DNA of 6,455 nt, taken from an uncultured Collinsella sp. Lineage in GTDB: Bacteria > Actinomycetota > Coriobacteriia > Coriobacteriales > Coriobacteriaceae. Made by a program: the position numbers and the translations under genes. Within the stretch, counting starts at the first letter, position 1. Every line of letters begins with the position of its first letter. The stretch lies in the NCBI GenBank assembly GCA_905197385.1, contig CAJJYO010000095.1, positions 1 through 6,455 on the forward strand. Direction: 5' to 3'. Positions 1 to 5,013 of the stretch are shown one piece after another. The notes beneath the pieces were generated by a model that did no database searches, was not told the DNA's origin, and saw only the letters and a list, made by a program, of their open reading frames with translations.

Positions 1-42
1 CCCCGCCGGCAAAACCATAGCATCAAGAAATCTTCCGCGCGC

Positions 43-69
43 CGCGAGCCCTGAGCAACACGGCTCGCG
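43..69 (-). terminator. Hairpin downstream of murP, possible terminator
   Basis: A perfect 8-bp inverted repeat, CGCGAGCC at 43-50 and GGCTCGCG at 62-69, encloses an 11-nt loop. It begins 8 nt after the murP stop codon. Stem and position suit a transcription end for the mur operon. There is no T-tract on the minus strand after the stem, so an intrinsic terminator is not well supported. It could equally be an mRNA-stabilising 3' hairpin. The remaining bases 1-42 show no gene I can defend. Confidence 0.35.
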
Positions 70-77
70 ATATCAAA

Positions 78-1508
78 CTACTCGCCAAAGAACTCGTTGA
101 TCTTCTGCTCGTCGACGCCAAAGAACCACGTCAGGACAAAGCCGGCGGCATAAGCAAGCAGCATAGCGGCAACGTAGCCGAGCTGCTGGCCAGGAACGAC
201 GATCAACAGGCCAAACAGACCGGAAACACCCTGGGAAACCGTGCCGATGTGAAGCAGCGCCGCAAGCGCGCCGCCAAATCCGGCACCCAGGCAGGCCGTC
301 ACAAACGGACGAACGAGCGGCAGCGTAACGGCATACATCAGAGGCTCGCCCACGCCCAGGATTCCAACGGGAATGGACTCTGCGACGTACTTCTTGAGCT
401 TGGCGTTCTTGGTCTTAAAGTACAGCGCCAGACCGGCACCGACCTGGCCGCCGCCAGCCATCATAAGGATGGGCAGCAGGTAGTTGATGCCCTTGGTAGC
501 GCCGTCGGGATCGTTGAGCATAGCGTGGATCGGTGTGAGCGCCTGATGCAGGCCGACGGACACCAGAGGCAAGAAGCCTGCCGACAGGATATAGCCGCCC
601 AGGACGCCCAGCTTCTCGAAGATAAAGGTGAGGACGCTAAAGATGGCAGTCGTCAGCCATGCGCCAACCGGCTGGATGACGAGCATCAGAGCAAAGGCGC
701 CGATGATGAGCACCAGCAGCGGGGACAAGAACGTGTCGAGTGCGTTGGGCATAACCTTGCGAATCTGACGCTCCATCCAGGCGAAAAACGCACCAGCGAT
801 GAGAGCCGCGATCATGCCACCCGCTGCGGGGTTGTACTGCGCACTGGTGAGCGGCAGCAGAATGGCAGTGGCAGGATCAGCCGCGCCAGGCGCAAGCAGG
901 GGCATGGCACTGTTGGCGATACACATCATGCCGGCGATGCCGCCCAGCGCAGCGGAGCCACCAAACTCACGCGCCGCGTTATAGCCCACCAAGATGGGCA
1001 GATAGGCAAACAGGGCCCAGCCCATGGAACGAATGCCCTGGTACCACCACTCGCCTGCAAGCGCGCCTGCCGTCGAGACGTTAATGACGTTGCAGATACC
1101 GTTGATGAGGCCAGCCGCAATGATGCCGGGAAGCAGGGCGACGAAGACATTGGAAATCTTCTTGAGGAAGGCCTGAACCGGCTTAGACTCGTACTTGGCC
1201 TTCTGCGCGGCCTTGTTTGTGGCCGCAGCGTCAACCACGCTCTCGTCAGCAACGCCTTTCGCAAGGCCGGTGAGCTTGGAGAACTCCTCGAGCACCTTAT
1301 TCACCTTGCCCGGACCCAGCACGATCTGCATCGTATCGTCCTCAACCAGGCCCATCACGCCGTCGAGCGCCTTAATACCCTCCGTGTCGACGTTGCCCGT
1401 GTTTTTGACGGTCACGCGCAGGCGCGTCATGCACGCCGCGTTTGCGAGCACGTTGTCTTTACCGCCCAAAAGGTCCAGCAGCTTTTGAGCCAGCTCTTTG
1501 TTCGTCAT
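78..1508 (-). CDS. murP: PTS EIIBC, N-acetylmuramic acid transporter (MurP-like)
   Basis: This 476-residue membrane permease of the phosphotransferase system is predicted to import N-acetylmuramic acid and phosphorylate it to MurNAc-6-phosphate. The EIIB domain is at residues 1-80. Its phospho-acceptor is Cys26 in the motif NAACMTRLR, and it also carries the GPGK segment (65-68). A charged linker (about 85-112) leads to the EIIC domain (about 113-465), which is strongly hydrophobic. EIIC carries LPGIIAAGL (126-134), GLHQALTPIH (319-328) and GVGEPLMYAVTLP (385-397), all typical of the glucose/MurNAc/sucrose EIIC group. The length matches E. coli MurP (about 474). There is no EIIA domain, so a separate EIIA of the glucose type must supply phosphate. 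The ATG start is fixed by AAGGAGGAG at 1511-1519. Substrate is inferred mainly from the adjacent murQ and murR; sequence alone would also allow another GlcNAc- or glucose-type sugar. Confidence 0.88.
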   Translation of the reverse strand: MTNKELAQKLLDLLGGKDNVLANAACMTRLRVTVKNTGNVDTEGIKALDGVMGLVEDDTMQIVLGPGKVNKVLEEFSKLTGLAKGVADESVVDAAATNKAAQKAKYESKPVQAFLKKISNVFVALLPGIIAAGLINGICNVINVSTAGALAGEWWYQGIRSMGWALFAYLPILVGYNAAREFGGSAALGGIAGMMCIANSAMPLLAPGAADPATAILLPLTSAQYNPAAGGMIAALIAGAFFAWMERQIRKVMPNALDTFLSPLLVLIIGAFALMLVIQPVGAWLTTAIFSVLTFIFEKLGVLGGYILSAGFLPLVSVGLHQALTPIHAMLNDPDGATKGINYLLPILMMAGGGQVGAGLALYFKTKNAKLKKYVAESIPVGILGVGEPLMYAVTLPLVRPFVTACLGAGFGGALAALLHIGTVSQGVSGLFGLLIVVPGQQLGYVAAMLLAYAAGFVLTWFFGVDEQKINEFFGE

Positions 1509-1510
1509 AA

Positions 1511-1519
1511 CTCCTCCTT
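1511..1519 (-). promoter_or_regulatory. Ribosome binding site of murP
   Basis: On the minus strand AAGGAGGAG ends 2 nt before the murP ATG, with its GGAGG core 4-5 nt from that ATG. It is the strongest Shine-Dalgarno sequence in the mur cluster. The 57-bp gap between the restored murQ end (1566) and the murP start (1508) shows no promoter or hairpin, so murP is probably co-transcribed with murR and murQ. Confidence 0.7.
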
Positions 1520-1565
1520 GTATTGGGTATCTCGTCTGGATGTCATATCAGCTCACGCCGTGCAC

Positions 1566-1703
1566 CTATTGGACATCGGCATTGCTCTTCTCATGGCCAC
1601 TCACCGCAGCACGGACATGGCCGTGCGCCCGTTCAAGAGCTACCGCAGCCTGCTCGACATCGCAGTCCAGCAGCACCGAGACAATAGCGATCTTTACGTG
1701 GCC
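1566..1703 (-). pseudogene. murQ: Out-of-frame 3' end of murQ
   Basis: Immediately past the premature murQ stop, a different minus-strand frame reads as the expected C-terminus of MurNAc-6-P etherase. It runs from [19 protein letters not shown] through ALERAHGHVRAAV to a TAG at 1566-1568, 44 residues from the His codon at 1698-1700. The KxAIV helix followed by a Leu-rich stretch and GHVR matches the terminal helical segment of MurQ (E. coli has CKTAIVMVL and GGFIR in the same places, from memory). There is no start codon or ribosome site for this segment, so it would not be made separately. It shows that the gene was once continuous. The upstream boundary is approximate, because the shift could lie anywhere between about 1700 and 1712. 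Confidence 0.85.
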
Positions 1704-2479
1704 GCAAGCGCCTGAACAGCGCGCTCGCGCGTGCAGCCGGTCGCCTCCATCACGATGTTCTGGCCGCGCACCACCAACTTCTCGTTCGTCTGCTGCACAT
1801 CGACCATCAGGTTTTGGTACACCTTGCCAATCTTGACCATGGCACCGGTCGAAATCATGTTGAGAATGAGCTTTTGGACCGTTCCCGCCTTGAGCCTCGT
1901 TGAGCCGGTCAGCACCTCGGGACCGGGCACGGGCTCAATGGCAAGATCCGCACTCTCCCCGATCTTCGACCCTTGGTTACAGGCAATTGCGATGGTCTTG
2001 CACCCAGTTGCTTTGGCGTACACAAGGCCGCCCACCACATAGGGAGTACGACCGCTTGCCGCCAGGCCAACGACAAGATCCTTGTCCGAAAGTCCACGCT
2101 CCCGCAGGTCGCTCGCGCCAAGCTCCTCGCTGTCTTCGGCACCTTCGACAGCCTTGATAAACGCCGTCTCGCCTCCGGCAATGAGCCCGACAATCAGATC
2201 GGGTGACACACCAAACGTGGGCGGGCACTCCGAAGCGTCGAGCACGCCCAGACGACCACTGGTGCCTGCACCCATGTAAAAGACGCGCCCGCCGCGCTCG
2301 AGTGCCTCAGCAGCCCAGTCGATTGCCGTGGCAACCTGGGGCAACACTTTCGTGACCGACTGGACGGCACGAAGATCCTCATCGTTCATCGTCGTGACGA
2401 TTTGCAGCGATGTCATCGTATCGAGGTCCATTGACCTTTGATTACGCTGTTCAGTCGTGAATTTTGTTAAATCGAGCAT
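1694..2479 (-). CDS. murQ: N-acetylmuramic acid 6-phosphate etherase, frameshifted at 3' end
   Basis: MurQ cleaves the lactyl ether of MurNAc-6-P in the cytoplasm, giving GlcNAc-6-P and D-lactate. The readable product is 261 residues; the family is about 300. It is a SIS-fold enzyme with [20 protein letters not shown] at residues 70-89, VEGAEDSEE (111-119), AASGRTPYV and [12 protein letters not shown]. Glu84 and Glu115 align with E. coli catalytic Glu83 and Glu114. The frame ends at TAA (1694-1696) right after [16 protein letters not shown], before the last helices. Those helices continue in another frame to 1566, so the gene carries a frameshift. The start chosen is ATG at 2479, preceded by AGGTGA and lying 10 nt after the murR stop. 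An open frame extends further upstream to 2677 but only inside murR, so that extension is spurious. The catalytic core is intact; whether the shortened protein folds is unknown. The defect could be real or an assembly error. Confidence 0.9.
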   Translation of the reverse strand: MLDLTKFTTEQRNQRSMDLDTMTSLQIVTTMNDEDLRAVQSVTKVLPQVATAIDWAAEALERGGRVFYMGAGTSGRLGVLDASECPPTFGVSPDLIVGLIAGGETAFIKAVEGAEDSEELGASDLRERGLSDKDLVVGLAASGRTPYVVGGLVYAKATGCKTIAIACNQGSKIGESADLAIEPVPGPEVLTGSTRLKAGTVQKLILNMISTGAMVKIGKVYQNLMVDVQQTNEKLVVRGQNIVMEATGCTRERAVQALAAT

Positions 2480-2489
2480 TTCATTCACC

Positions 2490-3341
2490 TCATCTTTCCT
2501 GTTTCTCGATGTAGTTTTGCTTAATGACATGCGTCGCCCGCTCGTAGTCGCTGGCAACGTAAGCAGCGTACAGGGCATCGACAACCATAAGCTGGGCCAT
2601 ACGCGAGGCCATGGCACCGCTGCGGACCAAGGGCTCGCTTGCAGCAACGCCGAGCACGGCATCGGCCATGGTGGCAAGCTTGGACGATCCGTCTACCTTG
2701 GTCACGGCCACAACGGGACAGTTGTGACGTTGAGCCTCGACGGTGCAGTCCAGCACTTCTTGCGTTAAGCCCGAGTAGCTAAAGGCGATTGCCATATCGC
2801 CCTCATGCATGTTCTTGGCACACAGGAGCTGATCATGCCAGTCGTCGTACAGATGGCACTCTTTGTCAACACGCATGAGCTTTTGCGCCAGATCGTGCGC
2901 AACCAAACGAGAGGCACCGATACCGAACAGATTGACCGCGCGTGCCCGCTTAAGATGGGCCGCGCATCGCTCCAAGACGGTGTAATCGAGCGTTCGCGCC
3001 GTCGCCTCGATTGTGCGCACGTTGCTTTTCATCACCTTCCCCACGATACGTTCGACGCTGTCGTCCATGGAGATGTCCTCGAGGGCAACGTCTTTCTTGT
3101 CACCCAAGAGCGCCAGTTCGGCAATCAGTTCGCGCTGGAACTCCTTGTAGCCCGCAAAACCCAAGCGCTTGCAAAAACGCAAAATGCTCGAGGGCGAGGA
3201 GAACGTGGCATCGGCAAGACCGCGGACGGACAGCCCGACCACCTCATGCGGATGAGCACTCACGTATGCGATGACATTGCGTTCCGCCGGGCTCGCGCTG
3301 AGCTCACGCTCGCGAAGCCGCAAAAGCAATCCGTTTGCCAT
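2490..3341 (-). CDS. murR: RpiR-family transcriptional regulator (MurR-like)
   Basis: This 283-residue cytoplasmic regulator has the two-part RpiR architecture. An N-terminal helix-turn-helix domain (residues 1-78) includes [20 protein letters not shown] and ends in the family-typical [18 protein letters not shown] sugar-phosphate-binding domain (about 128-260) carries [17 protein letters not shown] (139-155) and the SYSGLTQEV loop (188-196). In characterised relatives MurNAc-6-P is the ligand, and MurR represses the mur genes. The stop at 2490 is 10 nt before the murQ start, so the two are surely co-transcribed. I chose ATG at 3341 because GGAGG (3350-3354) lies 8 nt upstream. The in-frame GTG at 3350 overlaps that ribosome site and is unlikely to be used. 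The final residues IEKQER are charged, and the protein looks complete. The ligand is inferred from the neighbours. Confidence 0.88.
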   Translation of the reverse strand: MANGLLLRLRERELSASPAERNVIAYVSAHPHEVVGLSVRGLADATFSSPSSILRFCKRLGFAGYKEFQRELIAELALLGDKKDVALEDISMDDSVERIVGKVMKSNVRTIEATARTLDYTVLERCAAHLKRARAVNLFGIGASRLVAHDLAQKLMRVDKECHLYDDWHDQLLCAKNMHEGDMAIAFSYSGLTQEVLDCTVEAQRHNCPVVAVTKVDGSSKLATMADAVLGVAASEPLVRSGAMASRMAQLMVVDALYAAYVASDYERATHVIKQNYIEKQER

Positions 3342-3349
3342 CTCAAACA

Positions 3350-3354
3350 CCTCC
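3350..3354 (-). promoter_or_regulatory. Ribosome binding site deciding the murR start
   Basis: GGAGG on the minus strand sits 8 nt before the ATG at 3341. It directly overlaps the alternative GTG start at 3348-3350, which argues for the shorter 283-residue protein. Confidence 0.7.
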
Positions 3355-3375
3355 GTTGAGAAGAATTAAAGACCA

Positions 3376-3388
3376 ACGAACGATTCGT
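3376..3388. promoter_or_regulatory. Small dyad upstream of murR, candidate operator
   Basis: ACGAA-CGA-TTCGT is a perfect 5-bp inverted repeat with a 3-bp centre, about 35 bp upstream of the murR start codon. A regulator site in this leader is expected if MurR autoregulates, and this is one of two dyads that could serve. I could not identify a convincing -35/-10 pair. TTTAAT (3365-3370, minus strand) is the nearest -10-like hexamer. Assignment to MurR is inference. Confidence 0.27.
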
Positions 3389-3415
3389 ACCGGATACAAA
3401 CAGCTTTTGCGGTAC
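3387..3415. promoter_or_regulatory. Wider-spaced inverted repeat upstream of murR
   Basis: GTACCG at 3387-3392 and CGGTAC at 3410-3415 form a perfect 6-bp inverted repeat with a 17-nt spacer, about 29 bp overall. It overlaps the edge of the smaller dyad. The spacing would place both arms on one DNA face for a dimeric regulator, but a 6-bp repeat can also arise by chance. Confidence 0.22.
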
Positions 3416-3440
3416 ATTGTGCCGCATCGTGGCGCACAAA

Positions 3441-3464
3441 GGGCGAGCGTTCTACCGCTCGCCC
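3441..3464 (-). terminator. GC-rich hairpin between vanZ-like gene and murR
   Basis: GGGCGAGCG (3441-3449) and CGCTCGCCC (3456-3464) form a perfect 9-bp stem with a 6-nt loop. On the minus strand the stem is followed by TTTG, a minimal T-run. It lies about 80 bp past the vanZ-like stop and about 100 bp before murR. It therefore probably ends the vanZ transcript and insulates the mur operon. The short T-run keeps confidence moderate. The rest of the gap from 3342 to 3545 contains only the small dyads noted separately. Confidence 0.55.
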
Positions 3465-3545
3465 CTCAAATCCGACCGCTCGGAAATACGCGCGACACAA
3501 AATAATTCAACAAGGTCGCATTATCAGAAACGGGTTTGTTACCGG

Positions 3546-4127
3546 CTAGCGCCTCGCATGGGCGCCGATCGGCCGAGTCGCATGGCGCACCAACGCCGCC
3601 GTCAGCAATACCAACAGCATGGCGATGACATAGCCCGCAGCATCGAATCCTAAATCGATAACGTCGAAATGCCTGCCGGGAACAAAGATCTTATGTACCT
3701 GATCGCCAACGGAGCAGGCGGCGCAAAAGAGCAATACGGGCACGCAACGGGAGCATACGCTCCACGGACGCCTGGAAAAGCAAGCCACGACCACCGAGGC
3801 GAACAATCCGACGAAGAAAAACTCTACGGTATGGGCAACGCGACGGACGTTCGTGCCCACCCACATGCGAATGGAAGCAAGTCGGCCAGACCGGACATTC
3901 GAGGCAGCCGAATCGGTGCCCCCGGTCATTCCGTTCTCCGTCTGGGCTTCACCCGTGGCATCGACAGCCTGAACGCCCGTAGCCTGACCCTCCACCACAC
4001 GCGCGGTGGACTCGCTCAGCAACGACGTCTCCACCGCATTTTGCTCCGTCAGCACCCAGATGCCCGCCAGCGTTGCAGCGAACAGAACGATCGCGGTCCA
4101 TCCGATTATTTGTTTTACGCGCGCCAA
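3546..4127 (-). CDS. VanZ-family membrane protein
   Basis: This is a 193-residue protein with about four predicted membrane segments: near 7-26, 101-117, 127-140 and 162-180. The VanZ signature is clear. RRVAHTVEFFFVGLF (95-109) matches the family's R-K-x-A-H-x-x-E-Y pattern. GDQVHKIFVPGRHFDVIDL (141-159) matches its D-E-x-H-Q-x-F-V-P-G-R block. A glycine-, threonine- and acid-rich stretch (about 30-85) between the first and second membrane segments is probably outside the cell. VanZ from Tn1546 gives low-level teicoplanin resistance; most chromosomal relatives have no known role, so I give no gene name. The start is TTG at 4125-4127, supported by AGGAGG (4135-4140) 7 nt upstream; no ATG fits. 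The last residues are Arg/His-rich. It is probably transcribed alone or with the upstream recombinase, ending at the hairpin 3441-3464. A cell-envelope link with the mur cluster is possible but unproven. Confidence 0.83.
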   Translation of the reverse strand: MARVKQIIGWTAIVLFAATLAGIWVLTEQNAVETSLLSESTARVVEGQATGVQAVDATGEAQTENGMTGGTDSAASNVRSGRLASIRMWVGTNVRRVAHTVEFFFVGLFASVVVACFSRRPWSVCSRCVPVLLFCAACSVGDQVHKIFVPGRHFDVIDLGFDAAGYVIAMLLVLLTAALVRHATRPIGAHARR

Positions 4128-4134
4128 GGGTCAA

Positions 4135-4140
4135 CCTCCT
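4135..4140 (-). promoter_or_regulatory. Ribosome binding site fixing the TTG start of the vanZ-like gene
   Basis: AGGAGG on the minus strand is followed after 7 nt by TTG, which opens the vanZ-like frame. The strong site and correct spacing justify the non-ATG start. The 104-bp gap up to the recombinase stop (4128-4231) is relatively AT-rich and may hold the vanZ promoter. TACACT (4157-4162) resembles a -10 box, but no good -35 lies at normal distance. Confidence 0.65.
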
Positions 4141-4231
4141 TTTTTGAATATCAGCGAGTGTAGCCCCAAATGGCATCGTCACCGTATCAAAATTTGAATC
4201 GCAACAGGAAGCGACAAAGCGACGCAAAACC

Positions 4232-4837
4232 CTACCCCGCCTCGCGCATCCAGCGATCGAACGTCCCCACGCACACGCCCAGGCACTTTGCTGCCTGGCT
4301 GCGGGTAATATCGCCCGCCTCATAGCTATCGCGCACCAGCTCAAACTGAGGAGGGCATGGCTTGCGAGGTCGACCGAAACGGACCCCTCGCGCCCGCGCC
4401 GCTGCAATCCCCTCCGCCTGGCGCCGATGGATATTCTCGCGCTCCACCTGCGCCACGTAGCTCAGCAGCTGCAGCACAATATCAGCAATCAGGGTGTTAG
4501 TCACATCCGGCGCGCCGCTGGCCCTGGCGCGCGTGTCAAGCAATGGCATATCCAACACCACAATGGCAACCCCGAGCACCTTGGTAATGCGTCGCCATTC
4601 CTCAAGAATCTCGGAGTAATTACGGCCAAGTCGGTCGATAGAAAGCACCACCAGCACGTCCCCGTCTCCCAGGACGTGCAGCAGCTCGCGATAACGCGGT
4701 CGATCGAAGTCCTTGCCGCTCGCATGGTCGGCATAAATATTCGCCGAGCCCACGCCATAGGCGCCCAGCGCATCCAGCTGCCGATTAAGATTCTGATCGC
4801 GCGAACTCACCCGCGCATAACCGTACACCGTCGCCAT
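4232..4837 (-). CDS. Small serine recombinase (resolvase/invertase family)
   Basis: This 201-residue site-specific recombinase is of the small serine type (Tn3 resolvase / Hin-Gin invertase). The N-terminal catalytic domain starts MATVYGYARVSSRDQNLNRQ. The nucleophile is Ser11, with Arg9 beside it and Arg69 and Arg72 in SIDRLGRN (66-73), aligning with S10, R8, R68 and R71 of gamma-delta resolvase. The long E-helix region includes LLSYVAQVERENIHRRQAEG (124-143). A basic hinge GVRFGRPRK (151-159) precedes a C-terminal helix-turn-helix, DITRSQAAKCLGVCVGTFDRW (residues 176-196). All catalytic residues are present and the length is normal, so it looks active. The ATG at 4837 is preceded by a weak GGGGAT; an in-frame TTG at 4867 would begin within the inverted repeat and is less likely. 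No transposase or other mobile-element gene is nearby. Resolvase and invertase roles cannot be told apart from the protein alone. Confidence 0.88.
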   Translation of the reverse strand: MATVYGYARVSSRDQNLNRQLDALGAYGVGSANIYADHASGKDFDRPRYRELLHVLGDGDVLVVLSIDRLGRNYSEILEEWRRITKVLGVAIVVLDMPLLDTRARASGAPDVTNTLIADIVLQLLSYVAQVERENIHRRQAEGIAAARARGVRFGRPRKPCPPQFELVRDSYEAGDITRSQAAKCLGVCVGTFDRWMREAG

Positions 4838-4855
4838 CTCATCCCCGCTTTCTTG

Positions 4856-4881
4856 TAAACCTGCCAAAAGGGACAGGTTTA
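4856..4881. repeat. 26-bp inverted repeat, candidate recombinase crossover site
   Basis: TAAACCTG (4856-4863) and CAGGTTTA (4874-4881) are perfect 8-bp arms around a 10-nt centre. Read as two 12-bp half-sites about a central AA (4868-4869), the halves TAAACCTGCCAA and TAAACCTGTCCC agree at 9 of 12 positions. The 26-bp size and central dinucleotide match the geometry of serine-invertase sites such as hix. It lies 18 nt upstream of the recombinase start codon, in its leader. The repeat is directly visible; its use by the recombinase, as crossover site or autoregulatory operator, is inference. Confidence 0.5.
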
Positions 4882-4893
4882 TTTTGGTAGGTT

Positions 4894-4915
4894 TTACCTC
4901 TCAAATAGCAGGTAA
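4894..4915. repeat. Second AGGT/ACCT inverted repeat upstream of the recombinase
   Basis: TTACCT (4894-4899) and AGGTAA (4910-4915) form a perfect 6-bp inverted repeat, again with a 10-nt centre. Its middle is 36 bp from the middle of the 26-bp repeat. A further AGGT at 4889-4892 lies between, within GGTAGGTTTTACC (4886-4898), which itself has GGTA/TACC ends. Five copies of AGGT/ACCT in about 55 bp suggest an array of binding half-sites, like the accessory sites of a resolvase res region. On the minus strand TTGAGA (4899-4904) could be a -35 box within the array. Confidence 0.4.
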
Positions 4916-4960
4916 GCGGGCGGCCGAGCAGACGGCAAGGTAGCCACGATTCAAATGCGA

Positions 4961-4984
4961 AGGGCGGTCCCGAAAGGCCGCCCT
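4961..4984 (-). terminator. Hairpin downstream of rnr, probable terminator
   Basis: AGGGCGG (4961-4967) and CCGCCCT (4978-4984) form a 7-bp stem, extendable by a G-T wobble pair and a G-C pair. It starts about 30 nt past the rnr stop codon, where a terminator is expected. The minus-strand sequence after the stem (TTCGCATTTG) has only a broken T-run, so termination strength is uncertain. Confidence 0.5.
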
Positions 4985-5013
4985 CCGCTCCCCCACCATG
5001 AGTCGGGATTTGG

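Noticed and set aside
1..23. Possible start of a further minus-strand gene (ATG at 23 or at 18)
   Set aside because: GGAAGA lies about 7 nt before the ATG at 21-23, but only 6 to 8 codons are inside the window, which is too little to support a gene.
249..1715. Plus-strand open frame of 488 codons opposite murP and the murQ 3' end
   Set aside because: Its translation is rich in Arg, His, Gln and Asp with no recognisable domain, and it is exactly antisense to well-supported genes. Long antisense frames are common in GC-rich coding DNA.
1694..1715. Programmed ribosomal frameshift in murQ
   Set aside because: No X-XXY-YYZ slippery heptamer or obvious stimulatory hairpin is visible, and the residue spacing suggests missing codons as well as a shift.
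1808..1819. CAGGTTTTGGTA inside murQ resembles the recombinase-leader repeat
   Set aside because: It encodes a conserved part of MurQ (KVYQNL), has no dyad partner, and is most likely chance similarity.
1498..1836. Plus-strand frame of 112 codons across the murQ-murP junction
   Set aside because: It is antisense to murQ and its displaced C-terminus, low in complexity and without a family match.
4209..4223. Two direct copies of AAGCGAC downstream of the recombinase
   Set aside because: A 7-bp repeat pair 8 bp apart is expected by chance, and nothing links it to element ends or a target duplication.
4899..4904. TTGAGA as the -35 box of a recombinase promoter
   Set aside because: No matching -10 hexamer lies at 16-18 bp, and the best AT-rich hexamer is at 15 bp with weak agreement, so I did not call a promoter.
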